Assembly: GCF_046054195.1 (NCBI RefSeq)
Contig: NZ_JBEQCS010000005.1
Location: forward strand, 1-64,000
Length of the DNA stretch: 64,000 nucleotides
Direction: 5' to 3'
From: Celerinatantimonas sp046054195
GTDB lineage: Bacteria > Pseudomonadota > Gammaproteobacteria > Enterobacterales > Celerinatantimonadaceae
Both the position numbers and the translations under genes were made by a program. This document shows, piece after piece, positions 27,148-35,617 of this stretch (positions within the stretch are counted from its first letter, which is position 1; every line of letters begins with the position of its first letter). The notes beneath the pieces are model-generated. The model was not told where the DNA came from. It saw nothing but the letters and a program-made list of their open reading frames with translations, and ran no database searches.

Positions 27148-28031
27148 TAGTACGCCACCTTTTTCTCAACATATTTAAATTGCAAAACCGTTAAACCGGC
27201 GACCAACAGCATTAACACTACTGATTGTGCAGCTGATGAACCTAAATCAAGGCCCACATAACCATCAGAAAAAACTTTATAAACCAGCGTATTGGTAGCG
27301 CTACCCGGTCCACCTTGCGTCATCGCGTCAATCACACCAAACGTATCAAAGAAGGCATAAACCAGATTCATGACTAATAAAAAAAAGCTGGTTGGCGATA
27401 ATAGTGGGAAGACAATATTCCAGAATCGGCGCACGGGACCTGCGCCATCAATTGCCGCAGCTTCAATCAACGAGCGCGGAATAGATTGCAAACCAGCTAA
27501 AAAGAATAAAAAGTTATAACTGACCTGTTTCCAGGTCGCGGCGATGACCACCATCCACATGGCATCGCTTTCATGTATATGAGGATTCCAGTCGATTCCA
27601 ACTTCGTTGAGCAGATGACCAATAATGCCGACATGTGGTTTGAGCAAAAACAACCACATCACTCCAGCAACAACCGGGGCAATGGCATATGGCCAAATTA
27701 AAAGCGTTTGATACCAATACTTACCTTTCATGATTTTATCGGCCTGGCAGGCCAAATACAGCGCGATGGCAAGTGCTAACAAAGCCACTAAAAAGCTAAA
27801 TTCAAGCGTGGTAAAAATCGACTGATAATAGTGCGTATCGTGAAATAAATTACTAAAATTTTTCCAGCCCACAAAGACAGTTGAGACGCCAAAAGCATCT
27901 TGCATCTGCGTTGATTGGTACATTGCCTGCACCGCCGGCCAGATAAAAAATATAGCGGTAACCAGCAACTGCGGAGTTAATAACAGCGCCGGTAAAAACC
28001 AACCTTTAAAATAAACTTTATTATTGACCAT
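27147..28031 (-). CDS. ugpA: sn-glycerol-3-phosphate ABC transporter permease UgpA
   Basis: A six-helix permease of the MalF group; ALLLTPQLLVTAIFFIWPA begins the first helix and the EAA loop is IEAAAIDGAGPVRRFWNIVFPL. The start is taken at the Met before VNNKVYFKGW, by homology; the frame stays open to 28070. The ribosome site is weak. It lies 52 bases after ugpB. Confidence 0.94.
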   Translation of the reverse strand: MVNNKVYFKGWFLPALLLTPQLLVTAIFFIWPAVQAMYQSTQMQDAFGVSTVFVGWKNFSNLFHDTHYYQSIFTTLEFSFLVALLALAIALYLACQADKIMKGKYWYQTLLIWPYAIAPVVAGVMWLFLLKPHVGIIGHLLNEVGIDWNPHIHESDAMWMVVIAATWKQVSYNFLFFLAGLQSIPRSLIEAAAIDGAGPVRRFWNIVFPLLSPTSFFLLVMNLVYAFFDTFGVIDAMTQGGPGSATNTLVYKVFSDGYVGLDLGSSAAQSVVLMLLVAGLTVLQFKYVEKKVAY

Positions 28032-28083
28032 AATTAAACCGCAAAGCCCGCCATCACGACGGGCCTTCATTAATCACCTATCA

Positions 28084-29388
28084 TTACCCATTCATCTGGT
28101 GAAATTGCGCCAGCAGTTTATTGCCACGTTTCACCGCGCTATCTAGCGCCTGTTTCGCGGTTTTCTTACCTGACCAGACATTTTCCAGCTCGCTGTTGAT
28201 CACATCACGGATCTGCGGGAAATTACCCAAACGCAAGCCTTTGGAGTTCACAGTTGGCTTAACAGAGCTCATCTGTCGCACCGCAACATCCGTCCCCGGA
28301 TGACTCTGATAAAAACCCTGTTCTTTGGTTAATTGATAAGCCGCTTTGGTAATGGGCAGATAACCGGTGAACTGATGCCAGTCAGCCTGAACTTTGGCAC
28401 TTGATAGATAATGGAAGAATTCAGCGACCCCTTTATAAGTTGCGTCTGATTTACCACGCAAGACCCATAAAGAAGCACCACCGATGATGGTGTTTTGTGG
28501 CCGTTGAATCAGTGATTTGTTGTAAGGCAGTGGCGATACGCCAAATTTCCCGCCTTTAATGTTATCTTTTACGCCCGCATAGCTTGCGGATGAACCGGTA
28601 TACATCGCACACTGGCCACTATAAAACAGCTGGGCTGAGTCGGACTGGCGACCACCGTAGGTAAAGGTGCCGTTTTTAGTCCATTTTGCCAGAGTCGATA
28701 TATGTTGAATAAAAGGCTTGGTGTTAAACAGAAGTTTGACATTAGTTCCCGCAAAGCCGTCTTCTTCGCTGGCAAATGGTAAGTTATGCCGAGCCGCAAA
28801 GTTTTCTAGCTGAACCCAAGATTGCCACCCCGTAGTAAAGCCGCATTTAACACCTGCTTCACGTAATTTTTCAGCAACGGCAGGCATCTGTTCCCAGGTT
28901 TTTGGTGGATTTTTAATCCCAGCTTTGTCAAACAATGTTTTGTTGTAATAAAGCACTGGCGTTGAGCTATTAAATGGCAGTGACAGCATATGGTTATCGC
29001 TGTCGGTATAATAACCGGTGATCGCAGCCAAATAGGCATCTGGGTTAAATGGCTCTTGGGTGTCATGCATCAGTTGATAAACGGGATAAATCGCTTTTTT
29101 TGCCGCCATCATGGTCGCGGTACCCACCTCGTAGACCTGAACAATGGCAGGTTGCTTGTGCGCCCGAAACGCCGCGATAGCAGAGGTCATCGTATCCGAG
29201 TAGCTGCCTTTATAAACGGGTTTAATCACATATTCATTCTGACTTTTATTAAAATCAGCAGCGATTTCATCGACTTTTTTACCTAAACTGCCCCCCATAG
29301 CATGCCACCACTGGATCTCAGTTGCGGCTTGCGCCTGCATTGCCAGCAAGGAGCAAGCGACGCATAGTCCCCATTTAGCCAATTTCAT
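28084..29388 (-). CDS. ugpB: sn-glycerol-3-phosphate periplasmic binding protein UgpB
   Basis: UgpB binds glycerol-3-phosphate and glycerophosphodiesters in the periplasm. It has a signal peptide (MKLAKWGLCVACSLLAMQAQA, cleavage before ATEIQWW). The family marks EIQWWHAMGG, PVYKGSYSDTMTSAIAAFRA and the WVLRGKSDATYKGVAEF region are present. The start at 29388 has GGAGTGA upstream. A strong Pho-box-like site about 80 bases upstream suggests PhoB control, as known for E. coli ugp. Confidence 0.95.
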   Translation of the reverse strand: MKLAKWGLCVACSLLAMQAQAATEIQWWHAMGGSLGKKVDEIAADFNKSQNEYVIKPVYKGSYSDTMTSAIAAFRAHKQPAIVQVYEVGTATMMAAKKAIYPVYQLMHDTQEPFNPDAYLAAITGYYTDSDNHMLSLPFNSSTPVLYYNKTLFDKAGIKNPPKTWEQMPAVAEKLREAGVKCGFTTGWQSWVQLENFAARHNLPFASEEDGFAGTNVKLLFNTKPFIQHISTLAKWTKNGTFTYGGRQSDSAQLFYSGQCAMYTGSSASYAGVKDNIKGGKFGVSPLPYNKSLIQRPQNTIIGGASLWVLRGKSDATYKGVAEFFHYLSSAKVQADWHQFTGYLPITKAAYQLTKEQGFYQSHPGTDVAVRQMSSVKPTVNSKGLRLGNFPQIRDVINSELENVWSGKKTAKQALDSAVKRGNKLLAQFHQMNG

Positions 29389-29467
29389 AACCCATTCACT
29401 CCAATCCAATAATTGTTTGTCAAACAAAAACAAAATGTGCCAATTATGTTTAAACTAAAGGACTGAA

Positions 29468-29485
29468 GTGACAGTTATATGACGT
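29468..29485 (-). promoter_or_regulatory. Pho-box-like site before ugpB
   Basis: On the minus strand the site reads ACGTCAT-ATAA-CTGTCAC against the PhoB consensus CTGTCAT-AWAW-CTGTCAY: the second repeat and the spacer match fully, the first five of seven. Ten bases downstream lies TAGTTT, a possible -10 at the distance used by PhoB promoters. Confidence 0.72.
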
Positions 29486-29525
29486 TAACATTGCGCAAAT
29501 ATGTCATTGAACACAATCGGGCAAA

Positions 29526-29543
29526 TTGTCACTGAATTGACAT
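29526..29543 (+). promoter_or_regulatory. Second Pho-box-like site in ugpB upstream region
   Basis: TTGTCAC-TGAA-TTGACAT contains an 18-base core (29527-29544) identical to the one before ugpQ (32119-32136). The core is also an inverted repeat (TGTCA-N6-TGACA). In the plus direction it points to the exported repeat protein, with TAAATG ten bases downstream. Confidence 0.55.
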
Positions 29544-29544
29544 A

Positions 29545-29861
29545 CTCATCACCTAAATGAAGAGCACCAAAGGGCGAAGATTGAATGACAGCAAAATCAT
29601 TGATATGCCCTCTTTTCCAAATAAATAACAGGATTTGGTTAAATTTAAGATAAATAGCCGCTAAACCAGCTCAACACAGCCAGTAAATAGTTAGAAAACT
29701 CCCCGCACAAATCAAAGATATTTAATAAATACAAAATATTACAAATTAATAAGTCAGATAATAATAAAAAACAGAGCAAATATTTAATTTACCCCTCATT
29801 ATCGTTAGAATTATCAACTTGCATTTAAATTGGATTTCCCTGCCAAACTCAAGGATCTTTT
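29545..29861. other. AT-rich leader before the exported repeat protein
   Basis: An AT-rich spacer of about 315 bases between the Pho-box region and the ATG at 29862. No gene is visible. The ribosome site is AAGGATCTTTT just before the ATG. Confidence 0.4.
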
Positions 29862-32060
29862 ATGAAACAGCAAGTGGTTCTATCACTGCTTACCACTGCA
29901 GTACTGTTGCCTCTTAGCATGCTCTCGGCAAGCGCCGCACAGCTTATTCACGGCCCCCTATCATTACCTGACGATCACCAGGGGCAATTAGCTTTTTATC
30001 AAACCGAGCAAGGAATTGAAGCCCACATCAATGGACTCAAGGGCCGCAAAATCGCAACATACGGTAATAAGAGCAAAGTTGTAGCGGTGTTTTATCAAGA
30101 TCTCGATGGCGACGAGCGCGACGAAGTCCTCGTGATGCTCAACACGCCAAAAGGCAAAGCACTTTATAGCTACGGCTGGCGCACGGGTTACTGGCAGGCC
30201 ATTACCAATATTCAGCCACAATTGAATCAATTAGTGGCTCAAGCTAAATCATTCACCGTTGCGACGCTTCGCCAACAACTAACGCATCTTCCGCTTGCCC
30301 AATACCTCATCGATTATGACAGCCGTACGATTAAAGATGAGATGATAAAAAAATTGGTCGAAAACAAACTATCTAAAACGCCGGTTTTTAGCGGCTATCT
30401 GAATAAAAACGGCAAAAAGACTCGCTCCAGCGAACAAGCAGAAAGTTATACGCTCAGCTATCCAGTTTGGCTCACGAAAGCCAAAAAGTATCAGCTAACC
30501 GCCCACTTTGATCGCAGCGATTATGCAACTGCAAACAACGAGCAGCCGAGCTTTATGATAGACAGGGTCGGCTATCAAGACAAAGATGGCAACCGCAGTG
30601 GCTCCCAATATGATTATGCACTGGGTTCACCATCTTTTGCCGCCATTGTGCAAGTAGCCCATTATAAAAATAATCAGCTCGATGGTAACTATCAGACATT
30701 TTCACCGCGCCAAGGCATCTTGCTTGATAGCGGTCAATATGTGAACGGCCAACAGCAGGGCCAATGGCAAGAAGCTAATGGCCAAGATGGTTATTGGAAA
30801 GGGCAATATCAGCATGGTAAGCGCCAAGGTAAATGGCAGTTATTTGCAGCCGATGATTCAGTTCAGCTCTTAGGTTTTGCCAACTACAAAGATGGCATAC
30901 TAGATGGTGACTACGAACGGCGCAGAATCGATTATCAAGCCGAGCATTCAAATAGTGATACCAAACCGACCATCATGCTAAGCAAAGGACGTTATCAACA
31001 AGGTAAAAAGATAGGCGATTGGCTCGAGCAAGAAAATGCAAACCAACTTAAAAGCCACTATTTAAATGGGCTAAAAGATGGTCTGCAACAGACTTTTTCC
31101 CAAGATGGCACACTCATTCGCAAAGCGCTTTATAAAGATGGCTACCAGCAAGGAGCAAGCCGTTATTACTACCCAAATGGCAACCTCAAAGCAGTTCAAA
31201 CCTATCAGCATGGCAAGCTTAATGGCGCCGCTTATCGCTATTACAATACCGACGAGGAACATCGCCAATTGCAGCAAATTACCCATTACAAAGCGCGCCA
31301 ATCAGGCAATAAATGGGAAACGTTTAAAAATGGCATGCGTATTTCGTTTAATAAAGATGGCTCTTTGTACAAAGTCGAGCATTTTACTTATAACTACAAA
31401 ACAGACAGACAAATTCTCTTTGATAGAGATGGCAATTTAAAACGCATTGAAAGTTTTCAAATTAACCGCTACCGCACCGACTCTGAAAATCAGGGAGAAA
31501 CGCTTTGGTTTTCGGCAAAAACAGGCAAACTTACAGCCAAACGCAACTATGAAAAAGGTGCGCCTGTGGGTGATTCATTTGATTTCAACGAAGCTGGCGC
31601 AATTGAACAACACCGCCACTATTGCGATTTAAACACCGATGAAGGCTGCAAACCTGGGCATCTGTTTGGCGATAACCAAGAATTTTTCCCCAACGGGGTG
31701 AAAAAATGTCAGAAGCATTTTGATAACACAGCGTTAGTAAGTTATCTGTGTCAAAACCAGCTCGCTCAGAAAGTAAAATCTCGCGATGTGATGCTCGATG
31801 GCCGTCTGGCAGATCGAATCTATCAAAATGGCCAACTCTATCGCGAAACCTATCTCATCGCGATGCGCACTAAAAAGGTCGCGGGAAAAACAGTGCCCGA
31901 TTACGCCCATGTTAAAAAAGATGGGGTCGAAACCGTTTATTATCAGGGCTCGACACAAAGCCACTATGAAATTTTGTACAAAAAAGGCAAACGTATCTGC
32001 TTTAAAGAATTTAATCGCGATGGTCAACAAAGTGAGAAAACCAAAGCATGTCAGTTTTAG
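29862..32060 (+). CDS. Exported MORN/YwqK-like repeat protein
   Basis: A 732-residue protein with a signal peptide (MKQQVVLSLLTTAVLLPLSM, cleavage near SASAAQ). The first 250 residues are not recognised. From about residue 290 the sequence is a series of beta-strand repeats of the form G.Y..G...G.W and ..Y..G...G....Y..G, for example SGQYVNGQQQGQWQE, KGQYQHGKRQGKWQL, KGRYQQGKKIGDWLE and NGLKDGLQQTFSQDG. These are typical of MORN-variant and YwqK-type repeats. Late in the protein several Cys occur (CDLNTDEGCKPG, KKCQKHF, RICFKEF, KACQF), possibly disulfides. It lies between ugpB and ugpQ, divergent from ugpB. Function unknown; a periplasmic or surface role with glycerophosphodiester use is a guess from context. 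Confidence 0.72.
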   Translation: MKQQVVLSLLTTAVLLPLSMLSASAAQLIHGPLSLPDDHQGQLAFYQTEQGIEAHINGLKGRKIATYGNKSKVVAVFYQDLDGDERDEVLVMLNTPKGKALYSYGWRTGYWQAITNIQPQLNQLVAQAKSFTVATLRQQLTHLPLAQYLIDYDSRTIKDEMIKKLVENKLSKTPVFSGYLNKNGKKTRSSEQAESYTLSYPVWLTKAKKYQLTAHFDRSDYATANNEQPSFMIDRVGYQDKDGNRSGSQYDYALGSPSFAAIVQVAHYKNNQLDGNYQTFSPRQGILLDSGQYVNGQQQGQWQEANGQDGYWKGQYQHGKRQGKWQLFAADDSVQLLGFANYKDGILDGDYERRRIDYQAEHSNSDTKPTIMLSKGRYQQGKKIGDWLEQENANQLKSHYLNGLKDGLQQTFSQDGTLIRKALYKDGYQQGASRYYYPNGNLKAVQTYQHGKLNGAAYRYYNTDEEHRQLQQITHYKARQSGNKWETFKNGMRISFNKDGSLYKVEHFTYNYKTDRQILFDRDGNLKRIESFQINRYRTDSENQGETLWFSAKTGKLTAKRNYEKGAPVGDSFDFNEAGAIEQHRHYCDLNTDEGCKPGHLFGDNQEFFPNGVKKCQKHFDNTALVSYLCQNQLAQKVKSRDVMLDGRLADRIYQNGQLYRETYLIAMRTKKVAGKTVPDYAHVKKDGVETVYYQGSTQSHYEILYKKGKRICFKEFNRDGQQSEKTKACQF

Positions 32061-32117
32061 GTAAATGAATTTTAAGCTAGATAAGTGCAGGCGTATCATG
32101 TTCATGCAAACTCAGTC

Positions 32118-32151
32118 GTGTCACTGAATTGACATATTTCTCGCCTAATCT
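32118..32151 (+). promoter_or_regulatory. Pho-box-like promoter of ugpQ
   Basis: GTGTCAC-TGAA-TTGACAT (32118-32135) is followed exactly ten bases later by TAATCT (32146-32151), the geometry of PhoB-activated promoters where the box replaces the -35. The core 18-mer is shared with the ugpB region. Confidence 0.65.
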
Positions 32152-32193
32152 TGAGCGGCTTAGTGACAATATTACCGCGATTGGAGGTCTTAA

Positions 32194-32919
32194 ATGCGAT
32201 TAGCAGGACACCGGGGACTGGCATCACTTGCCCCGGAAAATACACTCTCTGGCGCTCGTCTGGCAGCGTTAAACCACATTGGCTGGGTTGAATTTGACGT
32301 TCAACTCAGCGCAGATCATGTGCCGGTCATCATTCATGATGAAACGGTAAAACGTTGCAGTAATGGCGCGCAGCAAGTGCGCCAATTAAGCTGGCAGCAG
32401 TTGCAAGAGCTGGATTTTGGCAGTTGGTTTGACGCTAAATTTAAAGATGAAAAAATCCCATCACTTACGCAGCTGCTCAGCGCCTGTCAAACATATAATT
32501 TAAGCCTGAATCTTGAGCTCAAACTCTACCCGCAAGATGATATTCAAACGCTCTGTGAGATTGTTGCAAAAACCATCGTATTCCAGCACTTTGCGCCAGA
32601 TCGACTCATTTTTTCAAGCTTTGAGCATGAAGCTCTAGTGCACTTAAAACGCCTTTTACCAAATATTCGCCGAGGCCATCTCTGGGATGATATTCCAGCC
32701 AATTGGGCTCAGCAGTTATCTCAAATCGATGCTTTTAGCGTCCACTGCAATTATAAAAAATTAGACAAAGCCACCGCTCAGGCAATTAAACAAGCCGGAT
32801 ATGAGCTATACACCTATACGCCTAACGACCCTAGACAAGTGGATGAGCAGTGGGATTGGGGTGTTGATATGGTCATTAGCGACAAAGCTCAGCTTTACGC
32901 TAATACAACTAAACGTTAG
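32194..32919 (+). CDS. ugpQ: Glycerophosphodiester phosphodiesterase UgpQ
   Basis: Cytosolic GDPD enzyme that hydrolyses glycerophosphodiesters to glycerol-3-phosphate and an alcohol. The catalytic GHRG (His6, Arg7) and PENT (Glu16) are at the N terminus; EFDVQLSADHVPVIIHDET gives the metal ligands and second His; NLELKLYP follows near residue 108. GGAGG precedes the ATG. Its stop overlaps the stop of the convergent phytase-like gene in TTAG. Confidence 0.95.
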   Translation: MRLAGHRGLASLAPENTLSGARLAALNHIGWVEFDVQLSADHVPVIIHDETVKRCSNGAQQVRQLSWQQLQELDFGSWFDAKFKDEKIPSLTQLLSACQTYNLSLNLELKLYPQDDIQTLCEIVAKTIVFQHFAPDRLIFSSFEHEALVHLKRLLPNIRRGHLWDDIPANWAQQLSQIDAFSVHCNYKKLDKATAQAIKQAGYELYTYTPNDPRQVDEQWDWGVDMVISDKAQLYANTTKR

Positions 32920-34055
32920 CGACGCACTTTAAACGCTAACAGCTGGGTGATTTCGGAATCATTAAAATTGTTATCTGAAATCACCACCAGCGACTGCGAG
33001 CCATCTTTAAGCGTCGGGCCAAAACTGATGCCCTCAATATTATCAAGTCGCACTGGCAATGAGTTAAGGTCTAATAACAACTTTTTGTGCACCGCTTTAT
33101 CATCTTTTGACAGTGCAGCTTTGTTCTCATCAACCGTTGGCGCATGAGTTAAATCAACCTGATAAATACGAATGTAATCATGATAAACACCCTTATCATT
33201 TTCAATCCCAGAGCGCTCTAGCACCAGCAGGTGATGGTTATCAATGGCGAGTATTTCTGAAACACCATTATCAGCATTTTTCCCTTTGCCAGGTGCTGCA
33301 GGCCACGGGTCCACTCGATAAATAGAGCTTTTTTCCAGCTTATTGTCATGATTGTATTCAAAGAGCCGAATGCGGGCACCATGGTGGGTATTAGGAAGAG
33401 GGTCATCTTGCAAAAGCGGCGCCTCGACCGAGATAAAATAGTGCTGACCATCTGGGGTGAAGCTGCTGCCTTCAAGGGCTAAATTATCGCGAAAACCACG
33501 ATTTTTTTGCAGCTTAATAACATTGGCAATCGCGATATCTGCAACATAATCGCCATTGAGCTTCGCTTGGCGAATAAACGGGTTTAACCCGATTTTGCGA
33601 TCGCCTTCGCTGGTGTAACGAATCGCCTTTTTATCGGGCGTTAATCGAATGGATTCTAAATCGGGCACCGCGCCTTTGCCCTTTAACATAAACGTCGCCA
33701 CATTCGGATAGAGCGAACCATCCATTTGTTTCAAGTTAATTTGCTGCGTAATGTGCATCTCGCCGACCTTATTATCGGTCACACTCATCGATGCCCAATA
33801 GGCTCGCGCCGGGCCTTTCACCGCTCTATCATCGCTAACCATTAACCAGCGATGATGCTGATTGTCATAGTCGATTCCAGATAAGCCTCCAACTGGCACA
33901 TGATCAAACTCGGTGGAATTAGCTAAGATGCTCTGGCCGATATAAACGAGCTGTTTAATGGGATAACTATCAGACGCGGCAGATGCTGCCATCGCTATAT
34001 GACTTGCTGTGAGCAAACAACCAGAAAACAACGCCGCCAGCACTCTTTTTTGCAT
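32916..34055 (-). CDS. Secreted phytase-like (esterase-like) beta-propeller protein
   Basis: A protein of about 379 residues with signal peptide (MQKRVLAALFSGCLLTASHI; cleavage after AMA is likely, but the Cys near residue 13 is a weak lipobox alternative). Family marks of the phytase-like domain (PF13449 type) include VGGLSGIDYD, WLMVSDDR, VPDLESIRLTPD, LALEGSSFTPDGQHY and RLDNIEGISFGP. These proteins hydrolyse phosphoesters or are of unknown activity. The start has GAGGT upstream. A Pho-box-like site precedes it, so a role in phosphate scavenging is inferred. Confidence 0.83.
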   Translation of the reverse strand: MQKRVLAALFSGCLLTASHIAMAASAASDSYPIKQLVYIGQSILANSTEFDHVPVGGLSGIDYDNQHHRWLMVSDDRAVKGPARAYWASMSVTDNKVGEMHITQQINLKQMDGSLYPNVATFMLKGKGAVPDLESIRLTPDKKAIRYTSEGDRKIGLNPFIRQAKLNGDYVADIAIANVIKLQKNRGFRDNLALEGSSFTPDGQHYFISVEAPLLQDDPLPNTHHGARIRLFEYNHDNKLEKSSIYRVDPWPAAPGKGKNADNGVSEILAIDNHHLLVLERSGIENDKGVYHDYIRIYQVDLTHAPTVDENKAALSKDDKAVHKKLLLDLNSLPVRLDNIEGISFGPTLKDGSQSLVVISDNNFNDSEITQLLAFKVRR

Positions 34056-34072
34056 AACCACCTCTAGAGTAT

Positions 34073-34104
34073 CCATCTGCAGGTAAGTTAATTCCTGCAG
34101 ATGG
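34073..34104. repeat. Perfect 11-bp inverted repeat in phytase-like gene leader
   Basis: CCATCTGCAGG and CCTGCAGATGG are separated by ten bases. It lies between the phytase-like gene's start (34055) and its candidate Pho box (34101-34118), overlapping that box by four bases. It could be an RNA hairpin in the leader or an operator. Confidence 0.6.
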
Positions 34105-34118
34105 CAACTTAATGACAT
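34085..34118 (-). promoter_or_regulatory. Candidate Pho-box promoter for phytase-like gene
   Basis: Minus strand: ATGTCAT-TAAG-TTGCCAT (34101-34118), then ten bases, then TAACTT (34085-34090). The first repeat matches PhoB consensus in six of seven positions, the second in about five. Geometry is the same as before ugpQ. Confidence 0.5.
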
Positions 34119-34179
34119 AAAAGATAATATTTAACACGCATTAAGTTGTGATGCAGCAAAAAGCTCAGACAAGATTCAC

Positions 34180-35220
34180 TTAAAGATCGCTAGGACCAAC
34201 TTCTATTACCAACTTACCGAAATTACGTCCCTGTAGCAGCGCTTTGAGCATATTCGGTGCATTTTCAAAACCTTCAACTCGCTGTTCTTTATAATGGATT
34301 TGCCCTTGCGCTAACCACTTGTTCATCTGCTCGCGAAACTCACCAAAATGCTCGCCATAATCGTTAAAGATAATAAATCCCTGCATTCTGGCGCGTTTTT
34401 TCAAAAGCGTTCCCGCCAATAATGGCAAACGATCCGGTCCATCGGGCAGTTCAGTTGCGTTATATTGCGATACCAAACCACACACAGGAATTCGTGCCGA
34501 GGTATTTAATAGCGGCAACACCGCATCAAAAACCTTCCCACCGACATTCTCAAAATAGATATCAATGCCATCCGGACACGCCTTGGCCAGTTGCTCGGCA
34601 AAATCATCCTGATGGTGATCAAGACAAACATCAAAGCCCAAATTCTCTGTCACATGGGCGCATTTTTCCTGGCCACCAGCAACACCAACGACACGGCAAC
34701 CTTTTAACTTACCAATCTGTCCCACGGTGCCACCGACAGGACCACTGGCAGCGGCCACTACGAGCGTTTCACCAGCTTTGGGTTGACCGATATCCGTAAG
34801 CCCCATGTAGGCTGTAAAGCCAGGCATTCCCGCCACTCCAAGGGCATAAGAGAGCTGTTTAGGTTCGCGCCCAAGAGCAACAATTCCTGTGCCATCACTG
34901 ATGCTGTAGTCTTGCCAACCGTTATAACTCAATACCCAATCACCAATTGCAAAATCAGGATGCAGAGATTGCACCACACGGCTGACCGTGCCACCGACCA
35001 TAACCTGGCCTAGTTCAACAGGTTCAGCATAAGATTCGGCATCACTCATCCGGCCACGCATATATGGGTCTAAAGACAAATACACAGTGCGTAACAACAC
35101 CTGCCCTTGGGCAATCGAGGGGATGGGCTGTTCCACCCATTTGAAATTATCTTGGCTTGGTTCACCATGTGGCCTTGAGGCAAGTAACCACTGACGATTT
35201 ATATCACTACGTTGGCTCAT
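34180..35220 (-). CDS. curA: NADPH-dependent medium-chain reductase, CurA type
   Basis: A zinc-free member of the medium-chain reductase family (leukotriene B4 12-hydroxydehydrogenase/curcumin reductase group). Marks are LDPYMRGRMSD (about residues 48-58), GVAGMPGFTAYMGL, the NADP motif AASGPVGGTVGQIGKLKG, and ENVGGKVFDAVLP. Length 346 equals E. coli CurA (YncB). The start has GGGAG six bases upstream. A palindromic operator lies 30 bases upstream. It reduces double bonds of enones; the natural substrate is uncertain. Confidence 0.9.
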   Translation of the reverse strand: MSQRSDINRQWLLASRPHGEPSQDNFKWVEQPIPSIAQGQVLLRTVYLSLDPYMRGRMSDAESYAEPVELGQVMVGGTVSRVVQSLHPDFAIGDWVLSYNGWQDYSISDGTGIVALGREPKQLSYALGVAGMPGFTAYMGLTDIGQPKAGETLVVAAASGPVGGTVGQIGKLKGCRVVGVAGGQEKCAHVTENLGFDVCLDHHQDDFAEQLAKACPDGIDIYFENVGGKVFDAVLPLLNTSARIPVCGLVSQYNATELPDGPDRLPLLAGTLLKKRARMQGFIIFNDYGEHFGEFREQMNKWLAQGQIHYKEQRVEGFENAPNMLKALLQGRNFGKLVIEVGPSDL

Positions 35221-35249
35221 TAGAGACTCCCGCTGAATCGATAAGATTT

Positions 35250-35298
35250 TAGACCAATCGTCTAGACTTTTAACATTGTAGCTAGCTTGAGCGGTTAT
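35250..35298 (-). promoter_or_regulatory. curA promoter with palindromic operator
   Basis: On the minus strand TTGAAG, 18 bases, then TACAAT (35275-35280) form a plausible promoter. Just downstream TAGAC-CAATC-GTCTA (35250-35264) is an inverted repeat resembling TetR/NemR-type boxes (TAGACC-N4-GGTCTA). A repressor bound there would block initiation. No tetR gene is adjacent. Confidence 0.62.
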
Positions 35299-35617
35299 CT
35301 TCAACGACCATTTCGTAAATCTAAAGCATCCATTGGTTATGGTTGAAAAACGCCAATCTGTTTTTTAAATACTCAGCACCATCTTTAAAAGGGTTGTGCA
35401 ATTACTAATTGATTGGTTTGTATTGAGATTATTTACAGTCTCTATTGCGCTACATCATATTATTATCGAGCGCAGGCACTACTTATGCTTACCCATCACC
35501 TGCTAAATGCAATAAGAGCAAAGTAGGTTCTAATGGTAAAATCATGGATAATAGAGCCTTGTCGCTGATGTTTTATCATTCGTCTTTTCAGCGCCACAAA
35601 GACACTCAAGGTGAGCT
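35299..35617. other. Spacer between curA and pepT
   Basis: No gene seen in about 320 bases between divergent curA and pepT. The pepT promoter must be here. I looked for an FNR box (TTGAT-N4-ATCAA), as used by Salmonella pepT, and did not find a good one. AAGGTGAG is the pepT ribosome site. Confidence 0.4.

Noticed and set aside
29988..32105. Frames overlapping the exported repeat protein on both strands
   Set aside because: Repeated Lys-Asp-Gly codons create open shadow frames; only the 732-codon frame has a signal peptide and ribosome site.
35299..35617. FNR box before pepT
   Set aside because: TTGAT is present but the partner ATCAA is not at the right distance.
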